This document shows positions 47,133 through 60,014 of a stretch of DNA of 64,000 nucleotides, piece after piece. Every line of letters begins with the position of its first letter. The first letter of the stretch is position 1. The stretch lies in the NCBI RefSeq assembly GCF_902859625.1, contig NZ_CADIJX010000005.1:496001-560000 (forward strand), in the 5' to 3' direction. The notes beneath the pieces were generated by a model. It searched no databases, had not been told where the DNA came from, and saw nothing but the letters and a program-made list of their open reading frames with translations. Both the position numbers and the translations under genes were made by a program. The stretch comes from Achromobacter pestifer (GTDB lineage Bacteria > Pseudomonadota > Gammaproteobacteria > Burkholderiales > Burkholderiaceae_B).

Positions 47133-48074
47133 GTGTTGCGTTATCTCTTAAACCGGCTGGTCGGGCTGGTGGCCGTGATGTTCATCGTCGCGACCATCGT
47201 GTTCGTCATCATCCGCGTCACGCCCGGGGACCCGGCCGCGGTGATGCTGGGCCCGCAGGCCAGCCAGCAGGACATCGCGGCGTTGCGCACGCAGCTGGGG
47301 CTGGATCAGCCCATGGCGCTGCAATACTTGTCATGGCTGGGCAAACTGGCGCAGGGCGACCTGGGCCAGTCCATCTTCATGAACAAGCCCGTGCTGTCAG
47401 CGTTGGCAGACCGTGCCGAACCGACAATCCTGCTGACCTTGATGTCGCTCTTGATCGCCAGCGCCATTGCGCTGCCAGTGGGGATCTTGTCCGCCGTGAA
47501 GCGCGGCACCACGCTGGACCAGTCGGTGCTGTCGTTCTCGATGTTCACCTCCAGCGTGCCCAGCTTCTGGCTTGGCCTGCTGCTGATGCAAGTGTTCTCG
47601 GTGAAGCTGGGATGGTTGCCCGTGTCCGGCTATGGCGGCCCGGATGCGTCACTGCTCACGCGCCTGTCGCACCTGATTCTGCCCGCCGTGGTGCTGGGCC
47701 TGGTGAACTCCGCGTTGATCACCCGCTTCATCCGCGCCAGCATGCTGGACGTGCTGCGTGACGATTATGTGCGCACCGCCCGGGCCAAGGGTCTGTCGGA
47801 AATGCGCGTGATCATGAAGCACGCCGTGCGCAACGCGCTGATCCCGATCCTGACGGTGCTGGGCCTGACCACCGCCCTCTTGATCAGCGGCGCGGTCGTG
47901 ACGGAAACCGTGTTCGGCCTGCCCGGCGTCGGCAGCCTGGTGGTGTCTGCGGTGCTGCGCCGCGACTACCCCGTCATCCAGGGCGCGCTGCTGATCATCG
48001 CGGCCATCTACGTCCTGATCAATCTGATCATCGACCTGCTGTACTTGTTGGTCGACCCCCGGGTGCGCTACTGA
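47133..48074 (+). CDS. ABC transporter permease (DppB-like)
   Basis: A 313-residue inner-membrane subunit starting at GTG (LRYLLNRLVGLVAVMFIVAT), with AGGA eight bases upstream. DppB-type features: six helices, VTPGDPAAVMLGPQAS in the first periplasmic loop, and the EAA loop VRTARAKGLSEMRVI followed by NALIPILT. The open frame continues upstream through the 21-bp array and element B; that extension is not protein-like and should not be taken as the N-terminus. Partner of the downstream permease. Confidence 0.93.
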   Translation: MLRYLLNRLVGLVAVMFIVATIVFVIIRVTPGDPAAVMLGPQASQQDIAALRTQLGLDQPMALQYLSWLGKLAQGDLGQSIFMNKPVLSALADRAEPTILLTLMSLLIASAIALPVGILSAVKRGTTLDQSVLSFSMFTSSVPSFWLGLLLMQVFSVKLGWLPVSGYGGPDASLLTRLSHLILPAVVLGLVNSALITRFIRASMLDVLRDDYVRTARAKGLSEMRVIMKHAVRNALIPILTVLGLTTALLISGAVVTETVFGLPGVGSLVVSAVLRRDYPVIQGALLIIAAIYVLINLIIDLLYLLVDPRVRY

Positions 48075-48076
48075 TG

Positions 48077-48180
48077 AACCAAACCCACTCCCCATGCGCC
48101 TGCGGCGCCTGCCCCTCAAAGGGGGCGCCACCTGCGGCCCGGCAAAGCCGGCTCCTCGTGGCCCCGATCGGCATTGCCGC
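48077..48180. repeat. REP-like palindromic sequence between the permease genes
   Basis: GCGCCTGCGGCGCC, CCCCTCAAAGGGGGCG and GCCCGGCAAAGCCGGC lie in a row. As I remember, this C-rich/G-rich palindromic cassette is widespread between genes in Burkholderiales. It separates the two permease genes by 121 bases where most Dpp operons have short gaps. Confidence 0.55.
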
Positions 48181-48195
48181 AACGGAGCAATCAAG

Positions 48196-49065
48196 ATGAC
48201 TAACGCAATTGCTGTGAATCCTGGCGACGACCGCTGGCAGGTGCTGCGCCTGCTGGTGTCGCGCAAGACCGTCCTGCTAAGCCTGATCGTGATCGTCGTG
48301 CTGGTGGCCGCCGCGCTGCTGGCGCCCTGGGTCAGCCCCTACGATCCGTTCAAGCTGTCCATCATGAATCGGCTGAAAGCACCGGGCGCCGCGCACTGGT
48401 TCGGCACCGACGACTTTGGGCGCGACGTGTTCAGCCGCGTCATCTACGGCGGCAGGCTGTCGCTGATGGTGGGCTTTTCCGTCGTCATCGTGTCCAGCGT
48501 GCTGGGCATCGCACTCGGGCTGATTGCCGGCTTCTTCCGGTCGGCCGACAAGTTCGTGTCGCGCCTGATCGACGCCATGATGGCCTTCCCCGACATCCTG
48601 CTGGCGATCTCGCTGGTGGCCGCGCTGGGACCGTCGCTGATCAACGTGGTCATTGCACTGGGCATCGTCTACACGCCGCGCCTGGCTCGCATCGTCCGCG
48701 CCTCGACGCTGGTGATCCGCGAACTGCCCTTCGTCGAAGCCGCCCGCGCGCTGGGCGTGCCGACTTGGCGCATTGTCACCGTGCACGTGCTGCGCAACCT
48801 GGTGTCGCCCATCCTGGTGCAGGGCACCTTCATCTTCGCCTACGCGATCCTGGCCGAAGCCGGCCTGTCGTTCCTGGGCGTGGGCGTATCACCCGATATC
48901 CCCACCTGGGGCACCATGATCAACGCCGGCCAGCAATACATGGGCTCGGCCGACTGGATCATGATTTTCCCCGGCATCGCCATTGTCCTGTCCGTGCTGT
49001 CGCTGCAACTGGTTGGCGACGGACTGCGTGACGTACTCGACCCGCGCCTGCGCAAGGAGCTGTAA
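48196..49065 (+). CDS. ABC transporter permease (DppC-like)
   Basis: 289 residues. N-terminal helix ([20 protein letters not shown]), then [19 protein letters not shown], the DppC/OppC signature, and the EAA loop [15 protein letters not shown] with NLVSPILV. The ATG at 48196 has GGAG eight bases upstream; the earlier in-frame stretch lies in a REP-like repeat. It ends two bases before the ATPase start. Confidence 0.95.
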   Translation: MTNAIAVNPGDDRWQVLRLLVSRKTVLLSLIVIVVLVAAALLAPWVSPYDPFKLSIMNRLKAPGAAHWFGTDDFGRDVFSRVIYGGRLSLMVGFSVVIVSSVLGIALGLIAGFFRSADKFVSRLIDAMMAFPDILLAISLVAALGPSLINVVIALGIVYTPRLARIVRASTLVIRELPFVEAARALGVPTWRIVTVHVLRNLVSPILVQGTFIFAYAILAEAGLSFLGVGVSPDIPTWGTMINAGQQYMGSADWIMIFPGIAIVLSVLSLQLVGDGLRDVLDPRLRKEL

Positions 49066-49067
49066 TC

Positions 49068-50071
49068 ATGACGGCAAGCACCCGAGACGTCGTGCTGTCC
49101 GTGGAAGGGCTGAAAACCTGGTTCCACAGCCGCGACGGCATCGCCAAATCCGTGGACGGCGTCACCTTCGATCTGGCCCGTGGCGAAACGCTGGCCATCG
49201 TCGGCGAATCCGGTTCCGGAAAATCCGTGACCAGCCTGTCCATCATGGGCCTGTTGCCCAAGCCGGCAGGCCGCATCGAAGATGGCAAGATCCTGTACCG
49301 CGATCGCCAGGGCGTGCAGCACGATCTGGCCCACGCCACGCCCGCCACCTTGCAGAAGATCCGCGGCGCTGAAATCGCCATGATCTTCCAGGAGCCAATG
49401 ACCAGCCTGAACCCGCTGTACACGGTGGGCGACCAGATCGCCGAAGCCGTGTTGCAGCACGAAGGCGGCTCTTACGCTGCGGCGATCCGGCGTGCCCGCG
49501 ACATGCTGGAGCGCGTGGAGATCCCCGCGGCCGACCGGCGCGTGCACGAATATCCGCACCAGATGTCTGGCGGCATGCGCCAACGTGTGATGATCGCGCT
49601 GGCGCTGGCTTGCAACCCGGCGGTGTTGATCGCCGACGAGCCCACCACCGCGCTGGACGTCACCGTGCAGGCGCAGATTCTGGACTTGCTGCGCCGGCTG
49701 CAAAAAGAAATGAACATGAGCATTCTGTTCATTACCCACAATCTGGGCGTGGTGGCCGAGATCGCGCATCGCGTGGCGGTCATGTACGCCGGGCGCGTGG
49801 TGGAAGACGCAGGCGTCTACGACCTGTTTGAAAAGCCTACGCACCCCTACACCCGCGGCCTCTTGTCCTGTCTGCCCACCGCCGCCCTGCTGGCCTCGGG
49901 CGAACGCCTGCTCGCCATCCCCGGCAACGTGCCCAGCGTGCTGTCGCTGCCGGCGGGCTGCACGTTCGCGCCGCGCTGCGAACTGGCCGCCGACGACTGC
50001 CGCGCCGCCGTGCCCGAACTGATTGCCGTGCAAGCCGAACATCATGCGCGCTGCATCAAGGTGAATCCGAT

Positions 50072-50075
<4 letters not shown>
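49068..50075 (+). CDS. ABC transporter ATP-binding protein (DppD-like)
   Basis: 335 residues. Walker [11 protein letters not shown]-loop [11 protein letters not shown], signature [12 protein letters not shown], Walker [13 protein letters not shown], and the oligopeptide-importer C-terminal extension with four Cys-containing positions ([14 protein letters not shown]), which in DppD/F binds an iron-sulfur cluster. Overlaps the next ATPase by 4 bases (ATGA), so the two are coupled. Confidence 0.96.
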
Positions 50076-51070
<995 letters not shown>

Positions 51071-51106
51071 CCTTTGCCCCGCCCAGATTTGATCCAGGAA
51101 CCCCAC

Positions 51107-51979
51107 ATGAACATGATCCGCGACATCGTCTTCCAGATACGCAGTCGGCGGGACGCATTGAGCGTGACCGAACGCAAGGTCGCCGACGCCATCCTGGACG
51201 ACATCATCTGGGGCGCCAGCGCCACGGTCGACCAATTGGCGACCAAGGCCGGCGTCAGCATCGCCACCATCTCGCGCTTTGCGCGCACGGTGGGCTGCGA
51301 AGATACCCGTGACTTGAAGATGAAGCTGGCGCAGGCCAGCACGGTGGGCAGCCGTTTCCTGGACCCCAGCGCGCCTGCCGAGGAAAGCACCTTCTACGCC
51401 CGCATCTACGCAGACATCGAAAGCACGCTGCGCGCGCACTTGCCCACCTTCACCGAACAATTGTTCGAGCAGGCATCCAGCATTGTCGATGGCGCCCGCA
51501 TGATCTACGTGTTCGGCATGGGCGGCGCATCGGCCGTGTTGGCACAGGAAGTGCAGTCGCGCCTGGTACGCCTGGGCTACCCCATCGCCGTCTACAGCGA
51601 CGCCGTGTTGCTGCGGATGGTGGCTGCCACCCTGGATGAACGCGATGCGGTGCTGATTCTGTCGGCCTCGGGCCTCACGCCCGAAATCGTGGGGGCCGCC
51701 CGCATCGTCAAGCAATACCGGGCTCGCATCGTTGCCATTACCGACGCCACTTCCGAACTGGCCAAGCTGGCTGACGTGGTGCTGCCGATCCGCACGGACG
51801 AAACCGACTTCATCTACAAACCCTCGGCATCGCGCTACGCGATGATGCTGGCCATCGACTTGCTGTCGACCGAACTGGCCATGCTGAACCAAGAGGAAAA
51901 CCGCGAACGCCTGCGCCGCATCAAGCTGGCGCTGGACGAACACCGCGGCGGCCCCAACCGTTTGCCGCTGGGCGATTGA
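51107..51979 (+). CDS. RpiR/MurR-family regulator with SIS domain
   Basis: 290 residues. N-terminal HTH (LSVTERKVADAILDD, then ATVDQLATKAGVSIATISRFARTVG) and a C-terminal SIS phosphosugar-type domain (YVFGMGGASAVLAQEVQSRL, then ILSASGLTPEIVGAARIVKQ). RpiR proteins sense sugar phosphates or cell-wall sugars such as MurNAc-6-P, so the cluster may link to peptidoglycan products. The start at 51107 has AGGAA upstream. It lies inside the cluster it probably controls. Confidence 0.93.
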   Translation: MNMIRDIVFQIRSRRDALSVTERKVADAILDDIIWGASATVDQLATKAGVSIATISRFARTVGCEDTRDLKMKLAQASTVGSRFLDPSAPAEESTFYARIYADIESTLRAHLPTFTEQLFEQASSIVDGARMIYVFGMGGASAVLAQEVQSRLVRLGYPIAVYSDAVLLRMVAATLDERDAVLILSASGLTPEIVGAARIVKQYRARIVAITDATSELAKLADVVLPIRTDETDFIYKPSASRYAMMLAIDLLSTELAMLNQEENRERLRRIKLALDEHRGGPNRLPLGD

Positions 51980-51993
51980 ACCTGGAACTCAAG

Positions 51994-53487
51994 ATGTACG
52001 ACACCCTTATCGGCAACGTCCGTGTCCTGGACGGCACGGGCGGCCCAGAGTACCGCGCCAGCGTGGCGCTGGCCGATGGCCGCATCGCCGCCATCGGCGC
52101 CCTGCCCGGCGCGCAAGCCCGCCAGATCATCGATGGCACGGACCTGGCGCTGGCGCCCGGCTTCATCGACGTGCACACGCATGACGACACCAACGTCATC
52201 CGCACGCCGGGCATGCTGCCCAAGCTGTCCCAAGGCGTCACCACGGTCGTGGTGGGCAATTGCGGCATCAGCGCATCGCCCGTGTCACTGCGCGCGGAGC
52301 CCCCGGATCCGATGAACCTGCTGGGCAACCGCGAAGACTTCAACTACCCCACGTTCGCCGACTACACGCGCGCCATCGAAGCCGCGCAGCCGGCCGTGAA
52401 CGTGGCCGCGCTGGTCGGCCATACGGCCCTGCGCAGCAACCACATGGACCGCCTGGACCGCGCCGCGACGCCAGATGAAGTGCTGGCCATGCGCGAGCAA
52501 TTGCGCGATGCGCTGGCGCATGGCGCGATCGGCCTCAGCACGGGGCTGGCCTATGCCTCCGCGATTGACGCCGACACCGCCGAGGTCAAGCTGCTGGCCG
52601 AGGCGCTGGATGAATTCGGCGCGCTCTACACCACGCACCTGCGCTCGGAATTCGCGGCCATCCTGGAAGCCATGCAGGAAGCCTTTGACATCGCCTTGCA
52701 CGCCCGCGTGCCGGTGGTGGTGTCGCACCTGAAATGCGCTGGCGCCGGCAACTGGGGCCGCACGAAGGAAGTGCTGTTCAAGCTGGAAAACGCGGGCCGG
52801 CTGCAACACGTGGGATGCGACTGCTATCCCTATTCCGCCAGTTCGTCCACGCTGGACCTGAAGCAGGTGACGGACGAATTCGATATCGATATCACCTGGT
52901 CAGTGCCCCACCCCGAGCAGGCCCGCCGCAAGCTGGCCGACATCGCCTCCGAGTGGGGCGTGACTTTGCTGGAGGCCGCGCGCCGGCTGCAACCCGCCGG
53001 CGCCGTCTATCACAACATGCATGAAGACGACGTGCGCCGCGTGCTGTCGCATCCACTCACGATGGTGGGTTCGGACGGTCTGCCCAATGACCCGATGCCG
53101 CATCCGCGCCTGTGGGGGGCTTTCCCACGGGTGCTCGGCCATTACAGCCGTGATGTGGGGTTGTTCCCGCTGATCCAGGCGGTGCACAAGATGACCGGCC
53201 TGTCTGCCGCCCGCTTCGGCCTGGCCGACCGTGGGTTGGTGCGCGAGGGCTATCACGCGGATCTGGTGCTGTTCAATCCGGACACGGTCATTGACCGCGC
53301 CACTTTCGCGGCCCCCGTGCAGACCGCGGCCGGCATCGAAGCCGTCTGGGTCAATGGCGCCTTGTCCTATCACCAAGGGCAGCCCACCGGCGACCGCGCC
53401 GGCCGCTGGCTGCCACGCAACGGCGACTTGCGCGCGAGCTTCGCGGCGGCGTCATCCCTCTCTCCTGACCCAATCTCATCTCAATAG
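51994..53487 (+). CDS. N-acyl-D-amino-acid deacylase (D-aminoacylase)
   Basis: A 497-residue amidohydrolase that frees D-amino acids from N-acyl forms. Zinc ligands HTHDD (H61, H63), C90 in VGNCGISASP, H215 in TTHLRSE, H245 in SHLKCAG, and the catalytic Asp in MVGSDGLPND match bacterial D-aminoacylases, including the characteristic Cys ligand. The preceding RpiR stop lies 15 bases upstream; a TTG six codons earlier is possible but has no ribosome site. The product would feed the PLP enzyme at 43754. Confidence 0.93.
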   Translation: MYDTLIGNVRVLDGTGGPEYRASVALADGRIAAIGALPGAQARQIIDGTDLALAPGFIDVHTHDDTNVIRTPGMLPKLSQGVTTVVVGNCGISASPVSLRAEPPDPMNLLGNREDFNYPTFADYTRAIEAAQPAVNVAALVGHTALRSNHMDRLDRAATPDEVLAMREQLRDALAHGAIGLSTGLAYASAIDADTAEVKLLAEALDEFGALYTTHLRSEFAAILEAMQEAFDIALHARVPVVVSHLKCAGAGNWGRTKEVLFKLENAGRLQHVGCDCYPYSASSSTLDLKQVTDEFDIDITWSVPHPEQARRKLADIASEWGVTLLEAARRLQPAGAVYHNMHEDDVRRVLSHPLTMVGSDGLPNDPMPHPRLWGAFPRVLGHYSRDVGLFPLIQAVHKMTGLSAARFGLADRGLVREGYHADLVLFNPDTVIDRATFAAPVQTAAGIEAVWVNGALSYHQGQPTGDRAGRWLPRNGDLRASFAAASSLSPDPISSQ

Positions 53488-53497
53488 GAGTGTATTC

Positions 53498-53911
53498 ATG
53501 AGCAATGCCCCCACCCCCGACAAGAACGGCATCACGCGCTACGGCGTTGCCGGCGGCACCGGCCAGGGCGGTTCGCACATGCCGTTCGCGCGCGCCGTCG
53601 CCGCTGACGGCTGGCTGCACGTGTCCGGCCAGGTGCCAATGGAAAACGGCGAAGTGATCGAAGGCGGCACGGTGGCGCAAAGCCACAAGGCCATCCAACA
53701 GCTGCTGGCCATCCTGAAAGAAGCCGGCTACGGCCCTGAACACGTGGTGCGCTGCGGCGTCTGGCTGGACGACGCTCGCGACTTCCCGTCGTTCAACAAG
53801 GTCTTCAAGGAATACTTCGGCGAAAACCCACCCGCCCGCGCCTGCGTGCAATCGCCCCTGATGGTCGACGCCAAGGTGGAAATCGACTGCGTGGCATACA
53901 AGCGCCCTTGA
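53498..53911 (+). CDS. RidA/YjgF-family imine deaminase
   Basis: 137 residues. LHVSGQVPMENGEVIEGGTV, ILKEAGYGPEHVVRCGVWLDD and the active-site strand ARACVQSPLMVDAKVEID with the conserved Arg match the Rid superfamily. Rid proteins hydrolyse reactive enamines/imines such as 2-aminoacrylate made by PLP dehydratases, which suits a cluster with a D-amino-acid deaminase. TAGGAG is eight bases before the ATG. Its last codon and stop are part of an 11-bp tandem array. Confidence 0.93.
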   Translation: MSNAPTPDKNGITRYGVAGGTGQGGSHMPFARAVAADGWLHVSGQVPMENGEVIEGGTVAQSHKAIQQLLAILKEAGYGPEHVVRCGVWLDDARDFPSFNKVFKEYFGENPPARACVQSPLMVDAKVEIDCVAYKRP

Positions 53912-54003
53912 TCGGGCCTTGATCGGGCCTTGATCGGGCCTTGATCAACCTTGATCGGGCCTTGATCGGACCACGACCGACCTTGATCGGGCCTTGATCG
54001 GCC
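53906..54003. repeat. 10/11-bp tandem array at the ridA stop codon
   Basis: About nine units of CCTTGATCGGG with variants. The first unit includes the last codon and TGA of the RidA gene, so the array seems to have grown from that gene's 3' end. It stops 8 bases before repeat element C. Confidence 0.88.
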
Positions 54004-54010
54004 CCCGTTG

Positions 54011-54355
54011 CGTAGGATGGGTGTAGCGCGAGAGACCGTAAACAAGAACGCGCCTGCCGATCGCGCGCAACCCATCAAGCAGACGTTGGGTTAAGGCTGA
54101 AATCGTTAAGAAATCACCGGTGCTTGATGGGTTGTGGCTGAAATCGTTGAGAAATCACCGGTGTTTGATGGGTTGTGGCTGAACCCGTTAAGAAATCACC
54201 GCTGCTTGATGGATTATGGCTGAACCCGTTAAGAAATCACCGCTGCTTGATGGGTTGTGGCTGAAATCGTTAAGAAATCACCGCTGCTTGATGGGTTGCG
54301 CGCGTTGATTGTCGGCGTTCTTGTTTACGGTCTCTCGCGCTACACCCATCCTACG
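54011..54355. repeat. Nested inverted-repeat element, copy C (expanded)
   Basis: 345 bases. Perfect 41-base outer arms at 54011-54051 and 54315-54355 begin and end with CGTAGGATGGGTGTAGCGCG and its complement. Perfect 19-base inner arms at 54062-54080 and 54286-54304 contain CAACCCATCAAGC. The outer-to-inner distance is 51 bases, as in copies A and B. The centre is enlarged by a 41-bp tandem array. The element ends 25 bases from the lolA stop and could end its transcript. Confidence 0.9.
54095..54299. repeat. Five 41-bp direct repeats inside element C
   Basis: Exact 41-base units starting at 54095, 54136, 54177, 54218 and 54259. Each begins GGCTGAA and ends with a copy of the inner-arm motif GCTTGATGGGTTG. 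The unit therefore copies the inner arm plus its loop-side flank. Confidence 0.93.
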
Positions 54356-54379
54356 ACCTGGCTCCTTTTTGGGGCCAGG

Positions 54380-55003
54380 TCACATCTTGACGACGTCCAC
54401 GCCCTTGGGGGGGGTGAACTGGAATTCCTTGTCCGACATCTGGGGGTTGGAGGCGATCGCGGATAAATCGACTCGCGTCGTCTGACCGAACGAATCCAGC
54501 AATTCCACGCGCACCGGCAGGTTGTTCTTCATGCCGATGTCCACGCGCGAAAACCCGGCGTCGGCTGTGCGCGGCTTGGCGCGCAGCCACTCCACGCCAT
54601 CTTTGGCCGGCAGGGCGGATACGTCAAACGATTGCTCAAGCGAACCCGAGCCGAACAAGATCGCGGCGGGCGACGTACCGATGGCGGCATCGACCTTGCG
54701 TTCCGTCACTTGAGCCAGATCGGGATCAAACTGGAACACCGTGCGGCCGTCGGAAATGACCAGTTGCTCATAGGGCTTTTGAACCGCCCACTTGAACTTG
54801 CCAGGCCGCTGGAACGAAAACACACCGGTCTGCGCGGGTTGCGTGCGGCCCTGATTGTTCACGGTGTATTGCGAGAACGAACCGGTGGCCGCCGTGACCG
54901 TGGCGACGAAGGCTTTCAACTGCTCTTGCGCGGTGGCGGCAAACACCAGGGCAGGCGCCAGGCTCAAGGCAGTGGCGGCGGCCAGGCGGCGAAACGTCTT
55001 CAT
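54380..55003 (-). CDS. lolA: Outer-membrane lipoprotein carrier protein LolA
   Basis: 207 residues with a cleavable signal ([23 protein letters not shown]). The mature part [42 protein letters not shown] and [14 protein letters not shown] is typical LolA, the periplasmic shuttle carrying lipoproteins to LolB. Two ATGs overlap the ftsK stop (ATGATGA); the second has better spacing from AGAGGA. In E. coli it is followed by rarA, but here an insertion intervenes. Confidence 0.96.
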   Translation of the reverse strand: MKTFRRLAAATALSLAPALVFAATAQEQLKAFVATVTAATGSFSQYTVNNQGRTQPAQTGVFSFQRPGKFKWAVQKPYEQLVISDGRTVFQFDPDLAQVTERKVDAAIGTSPAAILFGSGSLEQSFDVSALPAKDGVEWLRAKPRTADAGFSRVDIGMKNNLPVRVELLDSFGQTTRVDLSAIASNPQMSDKEFQFTPPKGVDVVKM

Positions 55004-57396
55004 CATGCTTCCTCTCGGGCGGCGGCAGCAGCGGGGACCAGGATCTCCCGGTTGCCATTGGACTGCATCGCCGACACCATACCTGATTGCTCCATTTGCT
55101 CGAGTAACCGGGCCGCGCGGTTGTAACCAATGCGCAGATGACGCTGCACCAGCGAGATCGAGGCGCGGCGGTGCTTCAGCACCACTTCGCATGCCTGGTC
55201 GTACATCGGGTCGGACTCGGCGTCGCCGCCGATGCCGGTGACGCTGCTGGCGCCTTCGCCGTTGTCGCCTTCAACCCCGCCTTCCAGCAGGCCTTCGATG
55301 TAGTTCGGTTCGCCTTGCGCCTTCAGGCTTTCCACCACGCGATGGACTTCGTCGTCACTGCAAAACGCGCCGTGCACGCGCACCGGCAAGCCGGTGCCTG
55401 GCGGCATGTAGAGCATGTCGCCCTGACCCAGCAGGGTTTCCGCGCCCATCTGGTCAAGAATGGTGCGGGAATCAATCTTGGACGACACCTGGAACGCAAT
55501 GCGCGTCGGGATGTTGGCCTTGATCAGGCCCGTGATGACGTCCACGCTGGGGCGTTGCGTGGCCAGGATCAAGTGGATGCCGGCAGCGCGCGCCTTCTGC
55601 GCCAGACGGGCGATCAGTTCTTCGATCTTCTTGCCCACCACCATCATCAGGTCAGCCAGTTCGTCGATGACCACCACGATGGTGGGCAGCGGCGACAGCG
55701 GCTCGGGCTGGTCGGGCGTCAGCGAGAACGGGTTCGGAATCGGTTCCTCGCGCTTGATGGCGTCGCGGATCTTGGTGTTGTAGCCCGCCAGGTTGCGCAC
55801 GCCCATCTTGCTCATCAGGCGGTAGCGCTTTTCCATTTCGCCCACGCACCAGTTCAGCGCGTTGGCGGCATGGCGCATATCGGTGACCACCGGCGCCAGC
55901 AGATGCGGGATACCTTCGTAGACGCTCATTTCCAGCATCTTCGGGTCAATCAGGATCAGGCGGGTGTGGGACGCATCGGCCTTGTACAGCAGCGACAGGA
56001 TCATGGCGTTGATCCCCACGGACTTGCCCGAACCGGTCGTGCCCGCCACCAGCAGGTGAGGCATCTTGGCCAGGTCGGCCACGACCGGATTGCCGGCAAT
56101 GTCCTTGCCCAGCGCCATCGTCACCACCGAGTGACTGGCGTGGTAGGTCTGCGAACCCAGGATTTCAGACAGACGCACCATCTGGCGGCGCGGGTTGGGC
56201 AGTTCCAGGCCCATCAGGTTCTTGCCCGGGATGGTTTCCACCACCCGGATGCTGACCAGGCTAAGCGCGCGCGCCAAGTCCTTGGCCAGATTGACGATCT
56301 GGCTGCCCTTCACGCCCGTGGCGGGCTCGATTTCATAGCGCGTGATGACCGGGCCGGCCTGGGCCGCCACCACGGTGACGGACACGCCGAAGTCGGCCAG
56401 CTTCTTTTCGATCAGGCGCGATGTGAATTCAATGGTTTCGGCCGACACCGTTTCCTGGTTGGCCAGGGGCGGGTCCAGCAGGCTGATGGCCGGCAGGTCG
56501 CCCTCGGCTCCGCCCGAGGGCGCGAAGAACAGCGATTGCTGCTTTTCCTTTTCGACGCGCTCGGACTTCGGCACGACGGTAATGGCGGGTTCGATGCGCA
56601 CCGGCTGCTCGTGCACCAATTTTTCCTGCTTGGCCTCGACCTGCTCGGTACGCACGGCCTTGGCCACCTGGCCGACCTTGCGGTCTTCGCGGGCGGTGTA
56701 GGAATTGCGGATGCGGCGGATGATGCCTTCCATCCAGGAACCGACGCGCTCGGCGACCGCCAGCCAGGAAAACGAGAAAAACAGGCTCAGACCAATGGCC
56801 AACATGACCAGGAAGGCCAGCGTGCTGCCGGTGAAGCCGATGCTGCGGCTGATCAGTTCAGCCAGCGTATGGCCAATGACGCCGCCAGCGCCGCTGGCGG
56901 TTTCGGAAGCGCCGGGCAGATGCGTGCCGCGACTGGCCAGGCGCAGGGCTTCCATCCCCAGCGATCCCAGCAGCAATAAAAAGAAGCCAATGCCCTCTTC
57001 CCAGTGGACGCGAGGCAACACTTCTGGCTGTTTACCATTAGTTACCTTGAGCTGGCTGGCCAGGCGCCGGTAGCCGGCGCGCACGCGGTGCAGCAGCAGG
57101 ATGACCCACCACCAGGCCGAGAAGCCAAACAGATAGAGCAGGATGTCCGCCAGATAGGCGCCCAGCCGTCCCCCGTGGTTGCGCACCACATCGCCGGGCA
57201 CGGAGTGCGACCAGCCAGGGTCGGACGCACTCCAGGTGGCCAGCACCAGGGTGAGCCAGGCCGCCAGGGCGGCAAATAGGATCCAGCGGGCTTCGCGCAG
57301 CAACGCGGAAATGCGCGTTTGTAGCGGCGAAGGCCCGTTGCGGGTGTTGCGCGAGGCGCGCGGAGAAGCAGTCGAGATACGCGGCATGCGGCTCAT
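55003..57396 (-). CDS. ftsK: DNA translocase FtsK
   Basis: 797 residues. Four membrane helices in the first 220 residues anchor it at the septum. A short charged linker replaces the long Pro/Gln linker of E. coli FtsK. Then the motor: Walker [11 protein letters not shown], Walker [30 protein letters not shown], and the gamma winged helix ([29 protein letters not shown]) that reads KOPS. It moves chromosome dimers to dif for XerCD. The start may be 57396 or 57387; see the promoter entry. Its stop overlaps the lolA start. Confidence 0.97.
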   Translation of the reverse strand: MSRMPRISTASPRASRNTRNGPSPLQTRISALLREARWILFAALAAWLTLVLATWSASDPGWSHSVPGDVVRNHGGRLGAYLADILLYLFGFSAWWWVILLLHRVRAGYRRLASQLKVTNGKQPEVLPRVHWEEGIGFFLLLLGSLGMEALRLASRGTHLPGASETASGAGGVIGHTLAELISRSIGFTGSTLAFLVMLAIGLSLFFSFSWLAVAERVGSWMEGIIRRIRNSYTAREDRKVGQVAKAVRTEQVEAKQEKLVHEQPVRIEPAITVVPKSERVEKEKQQSLFFAPSGGAEGDLPAISLLDPPLANQETVSAETIEFTSRLIEKKLADFGVSVTVVAAQAGPVITRYEIEPATGVKGSQIVNLAKDLARALSLVSIRVVETIPGKNLMGLELPNPRRQMVRLSEILGSQTYHASHSVVTMALGKDIAGNPVVADLAKMPHLLVAGTTGSGKSVGINAMILSLLYKADASHTRLILIDPKMLEMSVYEGIPHLLAPVVTDMRHAANALNWCVGEMEKRYRLMSKMGVRNLAGYNTKIRDAIKREEPIPNPFSLTPDQPEPLSPLPTIVVVIDELADLMMVVGKKIEELIARLAQKARAAGIHLILATQRPSVDVITGLIKANIPTRIAFQVSSKIDSRTILDQMGAETLLGQGDMLYMPPGTGLPVRVHGAFCSDDEVHRVVESLKAQGEPNYIEGLLEGGVEGDNGEGASSVTGIGGDAESDPMYDQACEVVLKHRRASISLVQRHLRIGYNRAARLLEQMEQSGMVSAMQSNGNREILVPAAAAAREEA

Positions 57397-57402
57397 TATA
57401 AT
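57395..57402. promoter_or_regulatory. Palindromic ATTATAAT, overlapping -10 elements for ftsK and trxB
   Basis: The octamer gives TATAAT on both strands: toward trxB (57397-57402) and toward ftsK (57400-57395). On the ftsK side the hexamer overlaps the first ATG, so a transcript from it would begin near the second ATG (57387). No strong -35 on either side. Confidence 0.5.
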
Positions 57403-57417
57403 TGGGCGTTAACCTAA

Positions 57418-59040
<1,623 letters not shown>

Positions 59041-59044
<4 letters not shown>

Positions 59045-59370
59045 AATGGCTCTACCTGGGCGTGGCAATCACCGCCGAGATTTTTGCCACCAGCGCGCTG
59101 AAGGGCTCCGAAGGCTTCACCCGCCTGGTGCCGTCTCTCATCACGGTGTTCGGCTATCTGATCTCGTTCTATTTCCTGTCGCTGACGCTGCGTGAAATTC
59201 CCGTCGGCATCGCCTACGCGATCTGGTCCGGTGTGGGCATCGTGCTGATCTCGATCGTAGGCGCGGTGCTGTTCAAGCAGCACCTGGACACGCCAGCGTT
59301 GATCGGCATCGGCCTCATCATCGCCGGCGTGGTGGTGATGAACGTGTTCTCGAAATCCGTTTCGCATTGA
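59041..59370 (+). CDS. emrE: Small multidrug resistance exporter, EmrE-like
   Basis: 109 residues, four membrane helices, the exact SMR size. The essential membrane Glu is E13 ([13 protein letters not shown]), and [16 protein letters not shown] in helix 3 is nearly identical to E. coli EmrE. Exports quaternary ammonium compounds and cationic dyes by proton exchange as an antiparallel dimer. ATGA overlap with the Smr gene couples the two. Confidence 0.94.
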
Positions 59371-60014
59371 CGGGCCGCGCAGAGCCATCGGCAGTTTTTC
59401 TGGTCCGCCGATGGTTGACGGCCTGGCTTTGCCTGGCTTGCCTGTGCCTGCTGCCAGCGGGCACGGCCCTGGCGCAGGACTTCAACCGCGCCGCTGAACT
59501 GGTGCGCTACCGCGCCTGGCTGACAAACTTCAAACAAGACGTGGACCGGCTGTCGGCCACGCGCCGCCCGCTGTCAGAGGCCGAGCTGGACACGATGTTC
59601 GCGCGCACGGTCGTCCCTGGTTCACGTGGCGCCGGGTTCATCCGGCAAGCCTTCGCACTGCGCCGCAGTGACGGCACCTATGCGCCGAAAATGGGTCCGC
59701 ACACCGTGTTGATGGGCGTCCTGGACAGTGGAATTCCCGCCGGCCAGGGCGGTCGCTACCCGGAAACGGACGCCGCACTGAAGGTGGCGGACCTGACCGT
59801 CTGGTATCTGCATGTGGACCTGGGCGACATGACCAACACCTACCTGCTGTCGGACAAGCATTTCACGCCCTACCGGCTGCCGCCCCCCGGCACGCTGGAA
59901 CGCAACGCCTACCCGTTCCTGCTGATGGACACGCACGCCAGCGCGCTACGCCTGGGCGGCGTCAGCAGCGAACTCTGGGGGCTGATCGTTTACCTGCACA
60001 ATGCCGCACGTTGA
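59367..60014 (+). CDS. Hypothetical secreted protein
   Basis: About 215 residues. A hydrophobic signal peptide ([22 protein letters not shown]) suggests export. The mature part has no known domain ([59 protein letters not shown]). The start is probably TTG at 59367 overlapping the exporter's TGA; no ATG lies in frame before the signal peptide. It overlaps the next gene by 14 bases. Confidence 0.65.
   Translation: MTGRAEPSAVFLVRRWLTAWLCLACLCLLPAGTALAQDFNRAAELVRYRAWLTNFKQDVDRLSATRRPLSEAELDTMFARTVVPGSRGAGFIRQAFALRRSDGTYAPKMGPHTVLMGVLDSGIPAGQGGRYPETDAALKVADLTVWYLHVDLGDMTNTYLLSDKHFTPYRLPPPGTLERNAYPFLLMDTHASALRLGGVSSELWGLIVYLHNAAR

Noticed and set aside
55138..56979. 613-residue open frame opposite ftsK
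   Set aside because: Lies wholly within ftsK in antisense; no ribosome site and no recognisable fold.
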